From assembly GCA_034190875.2 (NCBI GenBank), contig CM067346.1, positions 46,127,432 to 46,191,431 of the forward strand: a stretch of 64,000 bases of DNA, in the 5' to 3' direction. This stretch comes from Urechis unicinctus (lineage: Eukaryota; Annelida; Polychaeta; Xenopneusta; Urechidae). The notes under the pieces are model-generated. The model ran no database searches and was not told where the DNA came from. It was given only the letters and a program-made list of their open reading frames with translations. Position numbers and translations under genes: made by a program. The first letter of the stretch is position 1. Each line of letters starts with the position of its first letter. Positions 59,283 through 64,000 of the stretch are shown here, piece after piece.

Positions 59283-60434
59283 TATATGAAAAGGACAATA
59301 GACGACTTTGTTTTAAAAATGGATCGAAGGTGGTTCGAGATGAGCCACTATCGTCAATGATTAATTGATTTGATTGAATGTTGGTTGATCTATCAGTGAA
59401 CTGTGGTCCAAAGCGCCCCCAGAAAAACACGTTATAATCATGGCTGACTTTAGCCGCATCTTCGTTGTAGTTTTTGGTATATATGACGTTCTGTTCTGGG
59501 CCGGTATTGTACATGTTGTATGTTAATAAACCGTACACTGGAAAACCGTACACCGGAAGCTATCATGTTGATGAAGCCACCGGTGAGCACGCCTTCCTCG
59601 TTGCCTTAGTGAGCATGCGCCAGATTTGTTATAAGCGCTCCATAGTGACCGATCATTTCCCCATTAGCAACACATTGGCCGTAAATTGGAAGGGCGTCGA
59701 GCCAAGCGAAAGCCGGCCCTCTGCCATTAGTGAACACAGCTGGGTACAAGTCTAGTTTGTCATCCTCGCGCCCAAGTCGAGCGACCAGCCGACTCTACCC
59801 AAACCGCAAATCCCTAACGCAACTCCACCTGGTGGAGTGGAAAACAGTTGTGGTTATGGTTTTTTTTAATCTGTCTCCAGAACGATTTTTTGGGTAAAGG
59901 ATTGGGTTAATTAACGTTAAGTCGACAGTATTTTCTACAAACTGAATCGCGTCCGACTCGTGTCAATCCAAAGTTGAGCTATCCCTCCCCCGCGGAGTGT
60001 CAAATGCTTTCTACATCAACTTCACCTTCACCACAGAACGTCATAATTTTACAGGCAATAAAATTCGTCACCGCAACCTCCATGAGGTCCTCATTACACC
60101 TTCCATTTTACCTGGCTTGATTAACTTCCCACGGAGAAGTTATGTCCACAAACCCGTGTCGATCTCGGCCGCATAAATGTTAAAGTACTTCATTTTAACT
60201 GCTTGGACATGGCTACTGCTTGATGCGAAATTATTAAGAAACCACATTGACATTTGATTATAATGGTGGTTTCTGACGTGAGCAGATGCCTTCACTACTT
60301 AGACCACCTGTTCAGGTAGATAGGGAAAGTATGAAGAGGTTAGTGCAATGAGTAGGGTCTCGCCAATAACGGTATTGACAAAAATAGTCATCATCGTCAT
60401 CATCATAATCTTAGTCATGGTCATCATCGTCATC
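59283..60434. other. no gene seen
   Basis: A 93-codon frame at 59474-59755 has no recognisable domain. Confidence 0.4.
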
Positions 60435-60510
60435 ATCATCACCATAACAATGGTAAACACCAGCTTCAGCATCCTCATCCTACTCCTCTTTCTCCTCCAC
60501 TCATCACCAA

Positions 60511-60559
<49 letters not shown>

Positions 60560-60815
60560 TTCATTATCTTTCCCTTTAATATCAGCATCACCACCACCAC
60601 CACCACCACCACCATCATAATCATCATCATCAACATCATCATCATCTTCATTATCATCTTCTCATTATCTTTCCCTTTAAATCCAACACCACCACCACCA
60701 CCCACCACCATAATCATCATCATCAACATCATCATCATCTTCATTATCATCTTCTCATTATCTTTCCCTTTAACATCAACATCGCCATCACCATCTTCAT
60801 TATATTTCTCTTTAA

Positions 60816-60886
<71 letters not shown>

Positions 60887-60890
60887 CCGA
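60435..60890 (+). repeat. (CAT)n/(CAC)n trinucleotide microsatellite
   Basis: ATC/CAT runs at 60506-60560 and 60808-60886 plus a larger repeated block (CATCTTCATTATC..TCTTTCCCTTTAA) in about four copies. Asp- and Ser-rich frames are artefacts. Confidence 0.95.
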
Positions 60891-63800
60891 CCATCATCGT
60901 TACCCGTACCACATCAGAACCGTGATATACAGTAATGAGGGCAGGATGTTGTACGATATAGCACCGCATCACACCTCAGTCGTCCGGGGACATTGGGAGT
61001 CTGCGGACGGATACAGCCTGCAATACGGACCATCCTCAATATTTATCTATGTTGATTGGACCTCTCAATCAGGTATCCCAGCTGGTCCGGTCTCCCACTC
61101 CAAGCTTACATTCCAGACTCCCAAATGAGGTTCGTGCCTCTCATCTGAGTGTACAAGCCTTTGAAAACTCGGCATAGGGAAGAGGTCCACTTTGATGGGA
61201 AGCAGTGAGGCCCTCAATGCCGTGAACGAGATGGATGGATGGACGGCCCAAATAACCGCCTCAGTTGCTTCACCCTGCTCTTGTCCGCATCGGCTTAATG
61301 ACAGGGACAAGCTTGTGGGCTCACGAGGACTTCAGAGGGATGGAGTGCTCGATCTGGAGGGCTACTGAGAGGGAGAGGAAGGATCTGAGACTCGGTTGAG
61401 GGTGAACACACACATAGGGACTTTAATGAGGCGAGCTCTGCATGGAGGGCCGCGGTTGTTTAGTTAGCCAGTGAACCTCGCTTGGGAGGCTCTATCTCAT
61501 CCTATTCTCCCCCCCCCCAGTACATCCCTATCCCTACCACGTCACTCATTACTGGCAAACGCCCTACACACCGCCCTCACATATAAGCACCTCATTTGGC
61601 ACCGACTCTTAGCGCTCTGTTTACCAAGCACTCGGTCGGATTTACCCTCACCGGAGACCTCTGCCTGTTCATCCACAGTTACATCGTGTTCCACACCCTT
61701 GTCGTCTGTTTGATCTGGTTTCGTCTGCCGCCTCGCATCGCCGATGCTTCGGTGTCTAAACTAACACACCTGCACGCTTGTCGGTTGCCTTATGCATCCA
61801 TTAAATCACAATCACCACGAACAGGTGTCATCGGAGTCAGCGGCGGTTACTGCCAGTCTAACTCCCTGGTTCATTCCGCTAGAGAAATCAGTTCGCGCGG
61901 TACTCGGCCCGGGTTCATTTCGCTAGACAATTCATTTGGATTCTACTACTTCTAACCTCACCCCCGCCACTGATAGCAACGACCCCCCCCCCCCCAACAC
62001 ACCTAAAACAACAGCTCCGCCACGGAAGCTGCTCAGACTCATTTACACTCCCATATCCTGAAGTCGCATGCCATAACAAAACGTTGATTACCTATTTTAT
62101 CAATGTATTTACCGCCTCGCCCATTCAACCAAATATAATGGTTCAATTACAACACTGTCATATATCGCCCACCCCCATTTGTGATGATATCCCTCGAGAT
62201 ACTGAGGGAAGACTCGAAAACATTCGTGTCGCAGACAAGCAATTGTAAACTAAACAACTTCACGTCATCGCCTCATATATATTATTTTCCCCTCATCATT
62301 AAGCACTAAAATCTTGCCACCGATTTCCCGACATTGTTGCCTCGGAGGATCGGGTGAAAAAAAAACCGGCATCGTTCAGGGAGTTGGTGGCTGACTGAAT
62401 CCTTTATGGAACCATCTTCGTGTCCTTGGTGGATCAGAAATGGTGGTCGCGTAACTGCGTGGGTTATAGGGCGGCCCCGCTTAATTACAGTATATACACA
62501 CACAGTAATCATGCTCATTATCCTCACACCATCACCGTAATGAAGAAACGCTACACTGGATATGACGTCACGAAGAATGGCCTACCGATACACGCAATTG
62601 ATCACCCAATAATTGGCATTCGGCCATATGGGACGGCGTGAATTCTCTCCTGATCGGATTGCAATGCACGGACAATTGTTACTAACACCAACACCCCAGA
62701 AACAAATGGCGATTGATTTGAAACTGGATTCAGGCCGGACGAACCTATCCCACCTCCCTAACGCCCCGTCGCGGTGCCCGGGGGGTTTACGGGGGAGATT
62801 GCAGTCGTGGACCTTCAGTGTGTTCCGCTGTCGGCGACCGTAGCGCCCCCTTGATGGCTTCCAATCGACTCACCGCGGCGCTTCCTTCCTGTGTATTCGT
62901 GATCTAATGAACTGACCAAGTCTCTCCCACAATGCACCCTGAAACATTGATGAATTCACAAACAATGTGTAATTAATTGATAAAGCTCCCGGCTGAGACC
63001 ATTCATGAAGGGGCCTATTGTGAAGACTATGATCTATAACCCGCAACAAAGGTGCACCGGAAGACGCCATGGAATCGCAACAATGGCGGTAATTGTCAAG
63101 GTAACTTCTCTTCTATGAAGCTGTCAAGTTCATCATTCACTCATACGTCGATAGGTTGGGCAATTAAAACATTTCTCACTAAAGACCTTTTGAAAAATTT
63201 CCTTTTATGAAACCGATCATCTCTAACGAAGGTATTTGTGACACATTAGTTTCCGCTGAGTGATTGGGATGTCGGTATCATGTAATGGCAGATTCTCGTA
63301 AAACAGAGACCCGTAAATTGATGTGATCTGCGCACATTGCTTCATAATTATAATTACTCACTCCAGCGTCCAATGGCATCCGTCTCCGACAACCCACAAC
63401 TTCCATTGAATGACTTAAGTATTGTACATATATAACCGCTTAATTTTCCACCGTCGGACACATAGATTATTGACAGAAAATGTATGAAATAACGCCGGAA
63501 TATTCAAGTCAAAGTAAATGATCTGAGACCTAATGGCACAAGTTTCAGTGTGTACAGAAGAAAATATGTTCCTAGCGCTTGAGCAACTATACATGTTCAC
63601 GGTTGAGTTACTCCGAATCAAGGTATCACAATGGATCCATATACAGGGTTGATATATTGATCGAAGTCGGTGAAGCTGTCGCCAAGGACGCATCAGACCA
63701 CAGTCACCCAGCAGCTCTGATAAACTCATCTGATTGGTCCCCGAATCTCAGCTGGTTCCAGTCTCCAGATCATTTAAAGATGACTGGGATATTTATTTCT

Positions 63801-64000
63801 TGGTTCAATCTCAAGTTTTATGCGACGAGTTGAAACACTGTTCTTCCTCGTCGAGCTGCATTACCGCGTATTAGTGCAATCCGGTCTATCAGCGTGCTAA
63901 TAACATATGCATGAAGAATCACAGAGATGATGAGGTCAGAGTTCACACGAACATGTACGAAGGCAGAGAACCAATCGAAGAGCATGGCAAGTAGTGAAAG
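60891..64000. other. no gene supported
   Basis: Poly-C runs at about 61510 and 61985. 63050-63090 combines an ETS-like ACCGGAAG and a YY1-like ACAATGGCGG and could mark a promoter running off the window, but no exon was found. Confidence 0.35.

Noticed and set aside
60475-60972. 165-codon Asp-rich frame on the minus strand
   Set aside because: Translation of (CAT)n/(ATC)n repeats.
61596-61955. 119-codon plus-strand frame
   Set aside because: Low-complexity start and no recognisable domain.
62838-62856. CTCF-like TAGCGCCCCCT motif
   Set aside because: The right half has an extra base relative to the usual site; too weak to list as a feature.

Overview
The window is animal nuclear DNA. Its genes have many short exons with GT-AG introns, microsatellites are long and abundant, cut-and-paste transposon remnants are frequent, and it holds a clear Nkx2-1 homeobox gene. 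Gene content and style (single-domain phospholipase B, Nkx2-1 with TN and NK2-specific domains, SINE-like repeats) suggest a marine invertebrate, perhaps a non-vertebrate deuterostome. The species cannot be fixed from sequence alone. Most open frames between the genes are microsatellite artefacts or chance frames. The exon models below were built by hand from splice sites, phase and family similarity.

Layout. 1-1.9 kb: no gene recognised. 2.6-4.5 kb (+): an intact six-exon aldo-keto reductase gene. 8.7-10.4 kb (+): a decayed tandem copy that kept the introns. 5.9-8.4 kb: a SINE-like repeat and a GC-rich candidate transposon between the two copies. 11.6-15.0 kb: a 31-bp satellite array with about 1.9 kb of (ATGT)n grown inside it. 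16.3-32.3 kb (-): a six-exon peroxiredoxin-5 gene with a predicted mitochondrial leader. Its large second intron holds, on the opposite strand, a complete six-exon gene for a secreted protein with one laminin-G-like domain (20.2-25.0 kb, +). Intron 1 holds two transposons with matching terminal inverted repeats and target-site duplications, plus several SINE-like copies.

34.5-38.6 kb (+): a 13-exon secreted phospholipase B1-like SGNH hydrolase whose block III Asn is replaced by Phe. 39.5-41.3 kb (-): a divergent PRD-class homeobox gene in four exons, assembled from separate pieces, with an apparent 1-bp frameshift in a C5 run just after the homeodomain. 47.6-52.1 kb (-): Nkx2-1 in two exons, with a large hairpin spanning its stop codon and a cluster of POU octamers about 1.1 kb upstream. 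53-64 kb: no gene recognised; minisatellites, a pogo/Tigger-like MITE and CAT repeats.

The genes do not form one pathway. Aldo-keto reductase and peroxiredoxin-5 act on carbonyls and peroxides, the LamG and phospholipase proteins are predicted to be secreted, and the two homeobox genes are regulators. PRDX5 and the phospholipase gene are divergent (2.3 kb between starts), the phospholipase and PRD-class gene are convergent, and the two homeobox genes share a strand. The most notable points are the PRD-class gene and its frameshift, the altered phospholipase oxyanion hole, the nested LamG gene, the satellite/microsatellite mosaic and the Nkx2-1 regulatory candidates.
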